Program-made: the position numbers and the translations under genes
Shown: positions 35,082 to 45,123 of the stretch, piece by piece
Numbering within the stretch: position 1 is the first letter of the stretch
Layout of the letters: every line of letters begins with the position of its first letter
Notes under the pieces: generated by a model
Told to the model about the DNA's origin: nothing
Database searches by the model: none
Seen by the model: only the letters and a program-made list of their open reading frames with translations
From: Legionella shakespearei DSM 23087
GTDB taxonomy: Bacteria > Pseudomonadota > Gammaproteobacteria > Legionellales > Legionellaceae
Direction: 5' to 3'
Assembly (NCBI RefSeq): GCF_000373765.1
Contig: NZ_KB892434.1
Coordinates: 66,806-130,805 of the forward strand
DNA: 64,000 nucleotides

Positions 35082-36482
35082 TTACAGAGCAGTCATAAAC
35101 TCAGTCAGGTCCGATTTTTCTTCAGCGGTCAACTGCAGACCTAAAATCAGGTTAAAGTACTCAACGGTATCTGCCAAAGTTAACAGGCGGCCATCATGCA
35201 AATAAGGTGGAGAATCTTTTATGCCACGTAATGGGAATGTTTTTATAGCGCCATCACCCACAACTTTCATGCCATTGACCATCTGAGGCTTATAGAACTT
35301 CTCAGTTTGCAGGTTGTGCATGGTGTTATCAGTATAATAGGGCGGTGTATGGCAGCTGGCGCATTTTGCCTTACCAAAGAACAATTCCTGGCCACGTAAT
35401 TCAGCAGGAGTAGCTTTAGCAGGATCCAGCTTGCCTTCCCAGTTTAATTTAGGTGCGGGTGGAAAATCGAGAATAGACTGGAATTCAGACATAAAATGAA
35501 CCTGACTGCCTCTCTCCAGAATATTGACTCCTTTCTTGGTTGCAATCACCGGATCCCCATCAAAATAAGCGGCTCTTTGTTCAAACTCGGTGAAATCTTC
35601 AACTGTTTTTAACGCCCGTTGCGAACCAAACAAACGTTGTATGTTTAATCCACGCAGGGTAGGCGTATTGATACGATGGCGGAATTCCTGTGGGCGAATG
35701 TCGCCGACCAAGTGTGTGGCTTTATTGGTATGACCATTGGCATGGCAATCAAAACAGGCAACGCCACGGCTTGGTTTTACAGTGCGGCGATCTTCGGTCT
35801 GATTGTATTGTTGCTGTGGGAATGGTGTAACCAACAAACGCAAACCTTCAATTTGTTTCGGGTTTAACAAGCCATTAAACAGTTCATAATAGTTTTCTAT
35901 AGTAACCAGTTTACCCTGGGAAACATCGCCCAGATCAGGTCTGGTTGTTAAATAAATGGGAGCCGGAAAAGGGGGCAGGAAATGATCAGGAATATCAAAA
36001 TCCAAATCAAAGCGGGTTAAATCGCGGCCTTCCTGTTTGTTAATTTCATCAATTGCGAATTTGGGGAATAACATACCACCTTCGGGGTGGTTAGGATGAG
36101 ACAAAGGTAAAAATCCTAGCGGAAATACCCCTTTCGCTTTAATTTCATCAGGGGTCATTTTAGCCAGCTGATCCCAGGTCATTCCTTGCGGTAATTTAAT
36201 CCGGACACCGTCCTGAATGGGTTTGCCATTGGACATGGTAACGGTTTTTGAAGGCGTGTTACTTAAATCATAACGCTCTTGTAACAAAGCCTGCTGCTTG
36301 TCGTTGATTGCCTGCTTTGCCGCACTCATTCTTTGCAAAATACTTTGGAACGTCTCATTAATAACTACAGGCATGTAGCTGGATGGCAAAGGTTTTGTAT
36401 TCGTATTATTAGTAGTATCAGCGTGTCCTGTAGCAACAGTACAAAAGGTTGACAGGGCAAGTACAAGGGATTTTTTTAGCAT
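35082..36482 (-). CDS. Diheme cytochrome c peroxidase / MauG-like protein
   Basis: A 466-residue periplasmic protein with a signal peptide (residues 1-22). Two haem motifs, CFDCH near residue 242 and CASCH near 374, and the C-terminal block FPLRGIKDSPPYLHDGRLLTLADTVEYF place it in the CcpA/MauG family. The start ATG at 36482 follows GGAAT; ATG 36494 is less likely. Members reduce peroxide with electrons from small cytochromes or, like MauG, oxidise protein side chains; which applies cannot be read. It is longer than typical CcpA (about 340) because of an N-terminal extension. Lone gene flanked by repeats. Confidence 0.82.
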   Translation of the reverse strand: MLKKSLVLALSTFCTVATGHADTTNNTNTKPLPSSYMPVVINETFQSILQRMSAAKQAINDKQQALLQERYDLSNTPSKTVTMSNGKPIQDGVRIKLPQGMTWDQLAKMTPDEIKAKGVFPLGFLPLSHPNHPEGGMLFPKFAIDEINKQEGRDLTRFDLDFDIPDHFLPPFPAPIYLTTRPDLGDVSQGKLVTIENYYELFNGLLNPKQIEGLRLLVTPFPQQQYNQTEDRRTVKPSRGVACFDCHANGHTNKATHLVGDIRPQEFRHRINTPTLRGLNIQRLFGSQRALKTVEDFTEFEQRAAYFDGDPVIATKKGVNILERGSQVHFMSEFQSILDFPPAPKLNWEGKLDPAKATPAELRGQELFFGKAKCASCHTPPYYTDNTMHNLQTEKFYKPQMVNGMKVVGDGAIKTFPLRGIKDSPPYLHDGRLLTLADTVEYFNLILGLQLTAEEKSDLTEFMTAL

Positions 36483-36580
36483 AAGAAATTCCATTTATTG
36501 ATAGTAATAAACTCTATTACCATCATAAATTACTTATAAATTCAATGCAATACGTAAATCCAGTCACGGCACTCCCTACT

Positions 36581-36669
36581 CCGCCGTACCGCGGCTTGTC
36601 CGCGGTATCCAGAGATCTAAGTTCGGAGTGAGATTCCTGGATCCCGCGGACAAGCCGCGGGACGGCGGA
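36581..36669. repeat. Family G palindromic repeat pair
   Basis: CCGCCGTACCGCGGCTTGTC with inverted partner GGATCCCGCGGACAAGCCGC and GGCGG; each arm folds on its own (CCGCGG core). Only copy in the window. Confidence 0.75.
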
Positions 36670-36751
36670 ACTCCTTAATGGCAGTGCGGGCAGGACCACT
36701 CCCTAGCCCTCACGGGGGAGGGAATTAAGACGAAGGAACGACTGGATAAAA

Positions 36752-36797
36752 CAAGCTTCTTATCCGAAACTCACGTGAGTTATGGATAAGAAGCTTG
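36752..36797. repeat. Nested perfect palindrome
   Basis: CAAGCTTCTTATCC and its exact reverse complement enclose a second perfect palindrome, ACTCACGTGAGT (36769-36780). There is no T-run after it. It directly precedes the composite element. Confidence 0.8.
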
Positions 36798-36817
36798 ATG
36801 ATTTATTTAAAATAGGC

Positions 36818-37146
36818 GTAGCCTTGATGCAGCGATAGCGCTGAGTGATCCTCTCATATTGAGTACCACTCAGAACTATGCAGGATCGCCTTCCCCTCTC
36901 CGGGGAAGGTGCCCGACAGGGCGGATGGGGGGATCAAAAAAGGAGTTTCTATCAAATAGGCCATGCTATTTTAGACCTTTTTACCTTAAATAAGTTCTCT
37001 TTTTGATCCCCCCACCCACCCCCTGTCGGGCACCCTCCCCCGGAGGTGGAGGGGCTACTTGCGCTGATCATCCTGTTTATTTACATCTTTTTACGAGATT
37101 AAAATTATGAGAGGATCACTCAGAGCGATAGCGTAATCAAGGCTAC
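36818..37146. mobile_element. Composite REP-ended element, copy 2 (329 bp)
   Basis: Outer inverted arms GTAGCCTTGATGCAGCGATA and CGTAATCAAGGCTAC (family E, extending through CTGAGTGATCCTCTCAT and ATGAGAGGATCACTCAG) enclose family F arms (36889-36939 with 37003-37056) and an AT-rich centre. Matches copy 1 at 23955-24283 through most of its length; ends in CTAC followed by a T-run. No ORF. Confidence 0.78.
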
Positions 37147-37434
37147 AGTTTTTTATCTATTTAAATCAGTAGTTCCCGCATTTCTGTTCTAATATCCGTG
37201 GAACACCACGATGAAATAACACTGATCATTTGGCATTATATAAAATCTTATTGTCTATCAATTGAACCACAAACTCCTCTTGCGCGTCATCCCAAACAAC
37301 GTGACGAGATGAGCAGTGACATTGATTTTTATAAACCGTATTTTTGGGGAGTTGTTATATGTTGAATTTTGATAATTTCAAAGTGGTTGTCAAGCGTCGT
37401 TGTGCCGAATTTATTGACGGATTAGATATCAGAA

Positions 37435-38628
37435 TTATTCGCTACGTAAGGAAACCATGGGTTCCAGTTTTGCAGCGCGGCGTGCCGGGTAAAAGCCGAA
37501 GAAAATTCCGGTTGCTGCGGATACCAGAAAACCCGCTATTGGAGGTAACCAATAAATGGAAAAGGTCCAATCACTGAAATAGGCGACTATCCGAGTGAAA
37601 ATCAGTCCCAAAATGACTCCCAAGATGCCTCCCAATAAGGACAGCATCACAGACTCCACCAGAAACAAAGCCTGGATTTCACTGTTTTTTGCACCAACTG
37701 CCTTACGAATACCAATTTCCTTTTTACGCTCACTAACCGAAACCAGCATGACGTTCATAACACCAATACCGCCAACTAAAAGTGAAATTCCACCTATCAC
37801 CGCTAGCAATAAGGTAAAAATACGTCCCTGACTTTCCATACTGGCTATAATTTGTTTCGCACTGCGCGGAAAGACACTCAATTTAGGCGCCATGGAACTG
37901 ATTAATTGCTTTATATGATCAATTACTTCGTCAATGGGGCTATCAGGTTTCAACAAGACTACTGCGTTATTTATTTTTGCATCTTTGCTTACCAGGCTAA
38001 TTCCTGCCAGGGGAATAATTGCTGCCTGATTAATGTCTTCATTGAAAAATCCATTCTCTTTCCACTGTTTCGCTATGCCAATAATAGTATATAAAGACTG
38101 ACCTATTCGTAATTGCTTTCCGATGGGATCATCCATACTGATTTCTTTTATTTGTTGCGCCAGACCATTGCCAATGACACAAAAATGTTCGAAGGATTCG
38201 ACAAAAGACACAAAATGCCCTTGGGCTAAATCAACCTGAATAATACTTGCCAGATTTTCATCAGCCCCAATCACCGCCCCCTGCATTAATTTACCCTGAA
38301 AACTTAATGGCTGATACGCGGTGCTGTAAGGAGCGATTTTGACTATATAGGGTATTTGCTCGGCCAGGCGCTGCCATTGATTTATGGACAGGGCATCATC
38401 ACCACTGTGTGATTTAGTGGGTGTTTTCTGATATACAGCAACAGCCAGCAAATCAGTTCCCAGTGCTTTAAATTGCTCCAGAGCTTTTTCGGTGGCTAAC
38501 TGCCCACAGCTGATTAAAGCCACTACTGCCGCTGTTCCCACTAAAATACCCAGAACCGCTAAAAAAGAACGCAGTTTTGATGCGGTTAAATTCACCAGTG
38601 CTTGCTGAAAATGGCTACTGAAATTCAT
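37435..38628 (-). CDS. macB: MacB-type ABC transporter permease
   Basis: A 397-residue membrane protein with the MacB/FtsX layout: one N-terminal helix (LRSFLAVLGILVGTAAVVALIS), a periplasmic domain of about 210 residues, then three helices, with IGGISLLVGGIGVMNVMLVSV, SERKKEIGIRKAVGA and the C-terminal GFYPARRAAKLEPMVSLRSE typical of the family. Such permeases transmit ATP-driven movement to the adaptor and TolC channel. Here the permease is separate from its ATPase; the start overlaps the ATPase stop (ATGA). Confidence 0.92.
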   Translation of the reverse strand: MNFSSHFQQALVNLTASKLRSFLAVLGILVGTAAVVALISCGQLATEKALEQFKALGTDLLAVAVYQKTPTKSHSGDDALSINQWQRLAEQIPYIVKIAPYSTAYQPLSFQGKLMQGAVIGADENLASIIQVDLAQGHFVSFVESFEHFCVIGNGLAQQIKEISMDDPIGKQLRIGQSLYTIIGIAKQWKENGFFNEDINQAAIIPLAGISLVSKDAKINNAVVLLKPDSPIDEVIDHIKQLISSMAPKLSVFPRSAKQIIASMESQGRIFTLLLAVIGGISLLVGGIGVMNVMLVSVSERKKEIGIRKAVGAKNSEIQALFLVESVMLSLLGGILGVILGLIFTRIVAYFSDWTFSIYWLPPIAGFLVSAATGIFFGFYPARRAAKLEPMVSLRSE

Positions 38629-39311
38629 GAGGCCGACTCCGCAATCACTACTCCGTCAGCCAGAGTAATCCGCCGTTTGCATTGGGCTGCCACGTGTTCA
38701 TCATGAGTGACCATGATAATAGTACGGCCTTCCGCATGTAAGGTTAAAAATAAATTCATTACTTCAGAACCAGTGCGCGAATCCAGGGCACCTGTAGGTT
38801 CGTCCGCCAAAATAACTTTTGGCTCAGTCACCAAAGCCCGGGCTATTGCTACCCGTTGTTGCTGCCCTCCTGACAACTGCGTTGGCCTGTGCCGCGCGTA
38901 TTGTTTCATTCCCACGCGATCGAGTGCATGCAATACTTTTTCCTTTATTTCTACAGCACTTGTACCTCTGTAAGTCAGAGGCAAGGCAACATTTTGCATG
39001 GCAGTAAATCGCGGCAACAAATTAAATTGCTGGAAAACAAAGCCTATACTTTGATTGCGTAAATCTGCTGATTCATCCTCAGATAAACCCGCCACATTCC
39101 TGTTTTTTAATAAATAAGTGCCTGAATCCGGTTTATCCAGTAAACCAATAATATTCATTAACGTCGATTTGCCAGAGCCAGAAGCCCCGACTATGGCCAA
39201 AAGATCGCCTTCATTAACGGTTAAGGATACTTCTTTGAGTACCGTAGAACTAATCCCTTCAAGATGATAAGTCTTTACCAAATCCTTAAGTTTGATTAAT
39301 GGCTCAGTCAT
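38625..39311 (-). CDS. MacB/LolD-type ABC transporter ATPase
   Basis: A 228-residue ATPase. Start ATG 39311 is taken because the conserved sequence begins there ([18 protein letters not shown]) and overlaps the adaptor gene by 8 bp. Walker [11 protein letters not shown]-loop VFQQFNLLP, signature [15 protein letters not shown], Walker [13 protein letters not shown] and H-loop VTHD are all intact. It powers the MacB-type permease encoded next. Confidence 0.93.
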   Translation of the reverse strand: MTEPLIKLKDLVKTYHLEGISSTVLKEVSLTVNEGDLLAIVGASGSGKSTLMNIIGLLDKPDSGTYLLKNRNVAGLSEDESADLRNQSIGFVFQQFNLLPRFTAMQNVALPLTYRGTSAVEIKEKVLHALDRVGMKQYARHRPTQLSGGQQQRVAIARALVTEPKVILADEPTGALDSRTGSEVMNLFLTLHAEGRTIIMVTHDEHVAAQCKRRITLADGVVIAESAS

Positions 39312-40452
39312 AAACCACCACGTCACCTTCTTTTAGCCCTGTTTCAATGACTACTGAATCGGCCTGGGCGGGCCCTGTGGTGATAATCCGTTTCTCGATA
39401 GAACCCTGTGCCAATTGCAGGCGCACAACACTATTGCCTTTCTCGCGTTTCACGGCAGCTATAGGTACTAATAATTGATTGTCGCTGTCTACATTCAATT
39501 CTATGGCAGCACTCATTCCCACTTTTATCCAAGGTTGTTGTTCTTCCGTCAGTGAACTGACTTCAACTACAGCAGTAAAAGAAGGCAATCCACCATTGCT
39601 GGTATTGGAAGCCTGAGCATTAACCGCTACCAGTTTTCCTTTTAACTGATGTTTGCCGAAGGCTACCCCGCTAATTGTTGCCTCCATACCCGGATGAATT
39701 TTATCAATATCAATTTCCGGCACATCAATTTCGACGCTAATCCCTTTTAAATCACCAATCAAGGCAATGACTTGCCCTGATTTAACCGAAGAGCCCACGG
39801 TCACACGTGTGGTTTTGTCATCACCAGATTTTGGCGGATACAGCATTACCCCGTCACTTGGCGCTTTTAAATGAATTAAATTATGATTTGAGGTTAATAT
39901 TTTTCTTACTTTTTCAAAATCAGAAAGGCTTAAAGTAGAGAAATTCTGCGCATTATTTTCATCCATTTTTTCTAATAATTCGGTCAGTTTGCGTGTAGCC
40001 TGCATCAAAGTAACACGGGCAGTATCCACCCCGGACTTTTCGCTTAAGAAATTATTTTTAGACAATAAACCGGCATCCCATAATTCCTGCGTTCCCACAA
40101 ATTTGGCTTTGGCTATGGAATAACTGTCTTTGGCTTTTAAATAGTCGGTCAGAATGTCGTTATATTGCTTTTGTAATTCTGTAGAATTCAAAGTTAAAAC
40201 GATATCGCCCTTTTTCACCATTTGGCCGTAATGAAAATGCATGGTTTCCACCACTGCTTCCATGGGGCTGGTCAGGGTGCTTTCCCGTAAGGGCTGTATG
40301 GTTCCGGTAAAATGCAGGGTCTTGTGAAAAGCCTGTGGTTTTACCTCAAAGGTATTTAAATTCGTTGCTTTTTGCTGCTCTTTACTGCCACCGCAGGACG
40401 CAAGCGTCAAAGCCAGGAGCATTGTGCCTATTATTTTTAAATAACTGTTCAT
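39304..40452 (-). CDS. macA: MacA/HlyD-type periplasmic adaptor lipoprotein
   Basis: A 382-residue membrane-fusion protein. The signal peptide ends in the lipobox LASC (Cys20), so it is lipid-anchored. It has a lipoyl-like half (MHFHYGQMVKKGDIVLTLNS), a coiled-coil hairpin of about 100 residues, the second lipoyl half (LKAPSDGVMLYPPKSGD) and a beta-barrel part. It links the MacB-type permease to the TolC-like channel. It overlaps the TolC gene by 4 bp and the ATPase gene by 8 bp. Confidence 0.88.
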   Translation of the reverse strand: MNSYLKIIGTMLLALTLASCGGSKEQQKATNLNTFEVKPQAFHKTLHFTGTIQPLRESTLTSPMEAVVETMHFHYGQMVKKGDIVLTLNSTELQKQYNDILTDYLKAKDSYSIAKAKFVGTQELWDAGLLSKNNFLSEKSGVDTARVTLMQATRKLTELLEKMDENNAQNFSTLSLSDFEKVRKILTSNHNLIHLKAPSDGVMLYPPKSGDDKTTRVTVGSSVKSGQVIALIGDLKGISVEIDVPEIDIDKIHPGMEATISGVAFGKHQLKGKLVAVNAQASNTSNGGLPSFTAVVEVSSLTEEQQPWIKVGMSAAIELNVDSDNQLLVPIAAVKREKGNSVVRLQLAQGSIEKRIITTGPAQADSVVIETGLKEGDVVVYD

Positions 40453-42062
40453 CCGCCATACCTTAGTTTAATTTGCCAATAGTCCAGCGTAGTTCCTAAA
40501 GTCCGTTGCAGTGCTGATAACTGATTGAGATACGCAACCTTAGCTCCAATTAGTCCTGATTGCGCTTGAATCAACTGATTCTGAGTATTATTTACATCCA
40601 ATGCACTGGATATTCCAGCCTGTTGTTTTTTCTTTTCCAAAGCATAAGATTGCTCCGCTAATTTCACTTGCTTTTGTGCCAATTCATACCGTTTTGCCAA
40701 GCTTTGGATGGTATTGATGGTATTTGTTATGTTGGTCACTAAAGCTCTTTTGGCAGCAATCAAATTAATCCTGTCTTTTTCAAGACGTACCTTGGCACTG
40801 ATTAACTGGCTGCGCCGGCCTATATCATTCAAAGGGACGGTCAGGGTAACCCGCGCCGTTTCAGTCACGTTGTTGCCATTATAAATACCGCGAATACCTG
40901 TATTAGTGCCGGTAACGTCATTCACTATGCCGCTTTGGACATTACCTGCCAAATCCAATTGCCATAATTGCTGGTTTTTGGCTACGGTATATGCTCGCTC
41001 GTCGGCCTTTAAGGCCATTTTCAAAGCCAGATATTGGGTATTATGATTCAAGGCTATTTCAATGGATTCCTGCAAATCAGGGACTTTAATTTCCTGCACA
41101 CTCACATCACTAGGCACGGACAGATGCATGTCGGGATCAAGCCCTATGGTTTGCAATAAGTCCTGGGCCGCGGTTTTAAAATCATTTTCACCTTGTTCTA
41201 CCAGCAAACTTAAGGATTCAATTTGATAGGATTGTTGGATATTACCGGTGGGCTCCAATTGACCAGCCTCTATCTTTTTCTCATTAATTTCATAGGATTT
41301 TTTTGCTTCTTTTAATTGCAGGCGCTGATTTTGTAAATTATTGCCGCTTAAAATTAATGCTCTGTAGGCAATAATGACTTGAGTTACCTGATCAACAACC
41401 GATTGCTGCAAACTTAATTTATTGATCCATTCGTTATCAATGGCGTTTAGCAATCCCACTTCGTTGACTGAAGGGCCAAAACCACGCAGTAACGGCTGGG
41501 TTACAGAAAGATTTAATACCGGGCTGTAACTGTTGTTCACCCCAACATTATTATCTATAGACAGAGATCCTTTAGTTCCCAGTTTGGTTTTTAAACCCAG
41601 CTCAGGGCTGGCTATAAAGGTATTGGCGGAAGATGTGCCAATACCATTAAACGTACTTCTCTGGGTCGCACCTGAAGCCCCCAGAGCATACTGCAATTCA
41701 AACTCATTATGGGCCAGACGTAATTGATAGCGCTGAACAATCCGATCCAACTCAAGGTTTTGAATATTAGGGTTATAACGTAATGCCAATAAGATGGCCT
41801 CACGGATACTGAGCTGATAAACCGTTTTTTTGCGTGCTTCGGGTGATGTGGGCAATTCTATCCAGTTTTTCATCATGTATTCTGGATTGCGTATGGCTTC
41901 CCTCAAGCGTGTGCCTGCCTGTTCAACGCGCTGGGCTTCTTGTGCAGGATCATCTACCCATTTGTAAAGGGAACTGTCTACTGCATAGGTTTGAGCCGAC
42001 CAGGCAATAAGGATCGTCAGGAATATATGCAATGATGTGATGCTGTTATTCACCCGTCTCAT
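40449..42062 (-). CDS. TolC-family outer-membrane efflux protein
   Basis: A 537-residue TolC family protein with a signal peptide (about residues 1-27). It shows the two-fold repeat of the family: SIREAILLALRYNPNIQNLE in the first half and SIEIALNHNTQYLALKMALK in the second, each followed by long coiled helices and strands (VSVTQPLLRGFG-like: NLSVTQPLLRGFGPS). It forms the outer-membrane duct of a complete four-gene tripartite pump. The substrate is unknown; MacAB homologues move macrolides, haem precursors and peptides. Confidence 0.9.
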   Translation of the reverse strand: MRRVNNSITSLHIFLTILIAWSAQTYAVDSSLYKWVDDPAQEAQRVEQAGTRLREAIRNPEYMMKNWIELPTSPEARKKTVYQLSIREAILLALRYNPNIQNLELDRIVQRYQLRLAHNEFELQYALGASGATQRSTFNGIGTSSANTFIASPELGLKTKLGTKGSLSIDNNVGVNNSYSPVLNLSVTQPLLRGFGPSVNEVGLLNAIDNEWINKLSLQQSVVDQVTQVIIAYRALILSGNNLQNQRLQLKEAKKSYEINEKKIEAGQLEPTGNIQQSYQIESLSLLVEQGENDFKTAAQDLLQTIGLDPDMHLSVPSDVSVQEIKVPDLQESIEIALNHNTQYLALKMALKADERAYTVAKNQQLWQLDLAGNVQSGIVNDVTGTNTGIRGIYNGNNVTETARVTLTVPLNDIGRRSQLISAKVRLEKDRINLIAAKRALVTNITNTINTIQSLAKRYELAQKQVKLAEQSYALEKKKQQAGISSALDVNNTQNQLIQAQSGLIGAKVAYLNQLSALQRTLGTTLDYWQIKLRYGG

Positions 42063-42065
42063 AAA

Positions 42066-42890
42066 CTAAATACTACCTCTTTGTCCTGGAACAGAAAACC
42101 GCTGTTTGTCCTGCAGACGTAAGGCAGTCAATTCGCCCCCCCAAAGACAACCAGTATCTATAGCATGAATATTGGGATTTGCAGTAACTCCCATCAAGGC
42201 CGCCCAATGGCCAAAAACGATATCGGCAGTAATTTCTTTACGACCCGGTACCTCAAACCAGGGATGAAGCTGGGCAGGAGCTTTGGCTATGGTACCTTTA
42301 TAACTTAGATCCAAAGCGCCATAATCATTACAAAAGCGCATACGGGTAAAGTAATTGGTGATCATGCGCAGCCTGTCCAGGCCCTCCAGTTCATCAGACC
42401 AGACATCGGGCTTATTGCCATACATCTGAGACAGGAATTCAGCATAATCATCGCCAGAAAGCCTTTGTTCTAATTCCTGAGCACAAAGAATCGCCTGAGA
42501 CAAATCCCAAACAGGAGCTATGCCTGCATGGCTCATAACTACATTTAATTCTTGCGAATAACACAAGATGGATTGCTTTCTGAGCCAATGCCCTAATTCT
42601 TCTCCATCAGCAGCCAGCATTACATCCTGAATGGTGTCATCGTGCCCTTTCCATGGTCTTCCACCAAATAATGAACCCAATAAATGCAAATCATGATTGC
42701 CCAAAGTAATTTGCGGCGTTACTGGCAATGCATGGATAAAGCGCAAAACTGCCAAAGATTCAGGGCCGCGATTCACCAAATCGCCAACAAACCATAAGCG
42801 ATCAACACGTTCGTTAAAATCAATTGATTCAAGTAACCGTTGCAAGGGCTCATAACAACCCTGAACATCACCTATGGCGTAATCAGACAC
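42066..42890 (-). CDS. apaH: Bis(5'-nucleosyl)-tetraphosphatase, symmetrical (ApaH)
   Basis: A 274-residue metallophosphatase that hydrolyses Ap4A to two ADP and also decaps Np4-RNA. Metal-binding motifs: [14 protein letters not shown] at the start, [19 protein letters not shown], and SHAGIAP later. The GTG start at 42890 overlaps the TraI_2-like gene by 8 bp. Linkage to ksgA is conserved in gammaproteobacteria, with one gene inserted here. Confidence 0.95.
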   Translation of the reverse strand: MSDYAIGDVQGCYEPLQRLLESIDFNERVDRLWFVGDLVNRGPESLAVLRFIHALPVTPQITLGNHDLHLLGSLFGGRPWKGHDDTIQDVMLAADGEELGHWLRKQSILCYSQELNVVMSHAGIAPVWDLSQAILCAQELEQRLSGDDYAEFLSQMYGNKPDVWSDELEGLDRLRMITNYFTRMRFCNDYGALDLSYKGTIAKAPAQLHPWFEVPGRKEITADIVFGHWAALMGVTANPNIHAIDTGCLWGGELTALRLQDKQRFSVPGQRGSI

Positions 42891-44232
42891 TGCGGCTCGC
42901 CCCTGGTGTTAATGGTGACAGGTCATTTTCTATTGCTTGCCACTGCCCTGATGCCGCCAGTTTTTGTAACGGTGCGACCACCAGGGTATTTTGTTGTTGG
43001 GTAAACTGACTGGTAAATTGTGCCCTGTAGACCAGTTCTGTAGCGGACATGGACTCAACTTTACCCGTATTTAACTGATGCACCTCTACAGTCGAGGGAA
43101 GTGCTATCGCATATTCAGAAAAAACAATACCACTTTGCATTTGCTGGGTATGAGCCTGTTCAAAACGGCTCATCACGTTTCCAGCAACGCCACGGCCGTG
43201 CAGGCCTAAAGATAAAAAGCCATTTTGGACAGCTTGCCAATTTTTATATTCAGGGTGTTCACGTACGAACAACTGGAACATTTCCTGCGACATCAATAAA
43301 CCGCCCGGAACCATAAATAAGGGTGCTTTATTAATCATAATCCGGCCTTCAGCCAAAGACTTGGACAACCATTGGATAAATTCAACACCCATAGCCTGTT
43401 CTTTTTCTGCAATGGATTCAGGTACACCCCCAGCAAACGTTCCCGCACGCCCAAAGCGTCCTGAACGGCTCATCCCACTTTTAACCATAAACTCGCTGAT
43501 GTACCTTTGTATGGCAATAGCATCTGCCCGGATTAAAATGGCTCCCAGAGTTCCTGCAGAACGAGTGTCTTCGTTCAGCAAAGCCAGCCAAATCGCCAGG
43601 ACATCAGGATTGGATGCTATCCAGGAAAAGCCACTGGCTGGCATTAATTCTCTGGCTAACAAAAGGTTCAAACGACGGCGAAATTCAATATCCGATTCTT
43701 TCTGAAACTCATAATCATAATAAGTACCGGTATTAACCAGACTCTCCAGTAATGGGTTCCATTGTTTCAGTTGCTGTCCGTTCACATCAAAAAGGTTGAT
43801 GCGGTAATCAATACATAATTTGCCTATGCCTTGTAAAATAGCGGCACTAAAAAGGGCGTATTGCCACAGTTTCTGCTCTTCAGATAATGCATTCGGCTGT
43901 TCCTGAACCAGAAATTCCTGAAACAGGCTCAAGGCAGCTTCTGTTCGATTTAAAGCATGATCGACCAAACCACCTGGTTGCGAATAGTAACTGTTAGTGG
44001 TTTCAGGAAGGTTTTGGCAGTAATGAACCAGATTCTCGATAAGCAAGGCACATAAGCTCTCATAACGGGAAGCTTCCAACCCGCTGAGCTCTTTCATTTT
44101 TTGTAATAAAATCTTTCTTTTCTCTTCAAGCAAAAACTGGGCAGCAGTCTGAAAACGCGTTAAATCTTTGAGTGATTTAGAGTGCGTAGATAAAGATTTC
44201 TTGCGTTGGCTATGAAACAAATTAACCTCCAT
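42883..44232 (-). CDS. TraI_2-domain (HD-like) protein with lost HD pair
   Basis: A 449-residue protein. Residues 55-280 match the TraI_2 domain (often called putative helicase, in fact an HD-phosphohydrolase fold): [20 protein letters not shown] with H92. Where the family has an LxHDIGK motif, this protein has LQGIGK at 133-138, so the metal-binding His-Asp pair is absent. The C-terminal 170 residues ([19 protein letters not shown], winged-helix-like) resemble the DNA-binding part of such proteins. The start may be TTG at 44220, just after GGAGG, rather than ATG 44232. Located between ksgA and apaH. Function unknown. Confidence 0.65.
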   Translation of the reverse strand: MEVNLFHSQRKKSLSTHSKSLKDLTRFQTAAQFLLEEKRKILLQKMKELSGLEASRYESLCALLIENLVHYCQNLPETTNSYYSQPGGLVDHALNRTEAALSLFQEFLVQEQPNALSEEQKLWQYALFSAAILQGIGKLCIDYRINLFDVNGQQLKQWNPLLESLVNTGTYYDYEFQKESDIEFRRRLNLLLARELMPASGFSWIASNPDVLAIWLALLNEDTRSAGTLGAILIRADAIAIQRYISEFMVKSGMSRSGRFGRAGTFAGGVPESIAEKEQAMGVEFIQWLSKSLAEGRIMINKAPLFMVPGGLLMSQEMFQLFVREHPEYKNWQAVQNGFLSLGLHGRGVAGNVMSRFEQAHTQQMQSGIVFSEYAIALPSTVEVHQLNTGKVESMSATELVYRAQFTSQFTQQQNTLVVAPLQKLAASGQWQAIENDLSPLTPGASRSV

Positions 44233-44256
44233 AATAACGTATTATATAATTTTACA

Positions 44257-45036
44257 CTAATTGGAAATAAATTTCGCTAGTTGGACATAATCAGAAACAG
44301 AAATTTGTTCCGGCCTTTTACCGCCATCTATGCCTAAATCATTTAATTGCGTTAAAGAGATAACTCCCTTCAGATTATTCGTCAGTGTTTTACGCCTCAT
44401 GGCAAAGGCGGTGGCTACCAATCGCTCTAAATCCTCTACCGGTACTGCATCAAAGGGAGAATTGCGATAGGGTATCAGGCGAACAATTGCTGAATCCACT
44501 TTAGGTTGTGGATCAAAGGCTTCTGGCGGCACATCAAACAGGTGCTCCACTTCACAATGGTATTGCAACATGACACTTAAACGCCCGTAAGCTTTAGTAC
44601 CAGGTCCTGCCCCCATCCTGTCGACCACTTCCTTTTGTAACATAAAATACATATCTTCTATATAGGGAATGAACTTTAATAAATGAATCAGTAACGGTGT
44701 GGAAATATTATAGGGTAAATTTCCTACAACCCTTAAATCTTGGCCGAACTGGCTGTAGTCAATGGTAAGGGCATCAGCGCCAATAAGGTGTAATTTCCCC
44801 TTGGCTATGGGCAGTTCTGACAGATAGTGTTGTAAATCGGTATCGATCTCTACTGCGGTTAGCTGGTTCACCTTGCGTAATAAAGGTTGCGTCAAAGCCC
44901 CTAATCCCGGACCAATTTCCAGAATATTATCTTCCGCCTGCGGATTAATGGCGCGCAAGATATCATCAATGACGTGTTGGTTTTGTAAAAAATTCTGGCC
45001 AAACCGTTTACGTGGGCTATGCCTCACTTTTGCCAC
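44257..45036 (-). CDS. rsmA: 16S rRNA dimethyladenosine transferase RsmA/KsgA
   Basis: A 259-residue SAM-dependent enzyme that dimethylates two adjacent adenines near the 3' end of 16S rRNA, a late step in small-subunit assembly. Motifs: [28 protein letters not shown] (SAM loop), [17 protein letters not shown] (catalytic NLPY) and [14 protein letters not shown] at the end. Length and motifs are normal. Confidence 0.97.
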   Translation of the reverse strand: MAKVRHSPRKRFGQNFLQNQHVIDDILRAINPQAEDNILEIGPGLGALTQPLLRKVNQLTAVEIDTDLQHYLSELPIAKGKLHLIGADALTIDYSQFGQDLRVVGNLPYNISTPLLIHLLKFIPYIEDMYFMLQKEVVDRMGAGPGTKAYGRLSVMLQYHCEVEHLFDVPPEAFDPQPKVDSAIVRLIPYRNSPFDAVPVEDLERLVATAFAMRRKTLTNNLKGVISLTQLNDLGIDGGKRPEQISVSDYVQLAKFISN

Positions 45037-45123
45037 CTGTTATGAATTAAAAAACAATTATACCGTGCCTGTAACCGTATTAACAGTGAACAGAAAGAAG
45101 GGATTGAGTTAAATGAAGGTACT

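Noticed and set aside
34571-35205. Frames of 116 and 154 codons after the DhaL-DegV gene
   Set aside because: They translate the repeat mosaic; the same peptide strings (for example SFCAKDLLQ-like) appear at other D repeats.
37359-37577. A 72-codon plus-strand frame after a GGGGAG box near the macB end
   Set aside because: Two thirds of it lies antisense to the conserved end of the MacB-type permease; only about 25 codons are free, and the product has no recognisable pattern.
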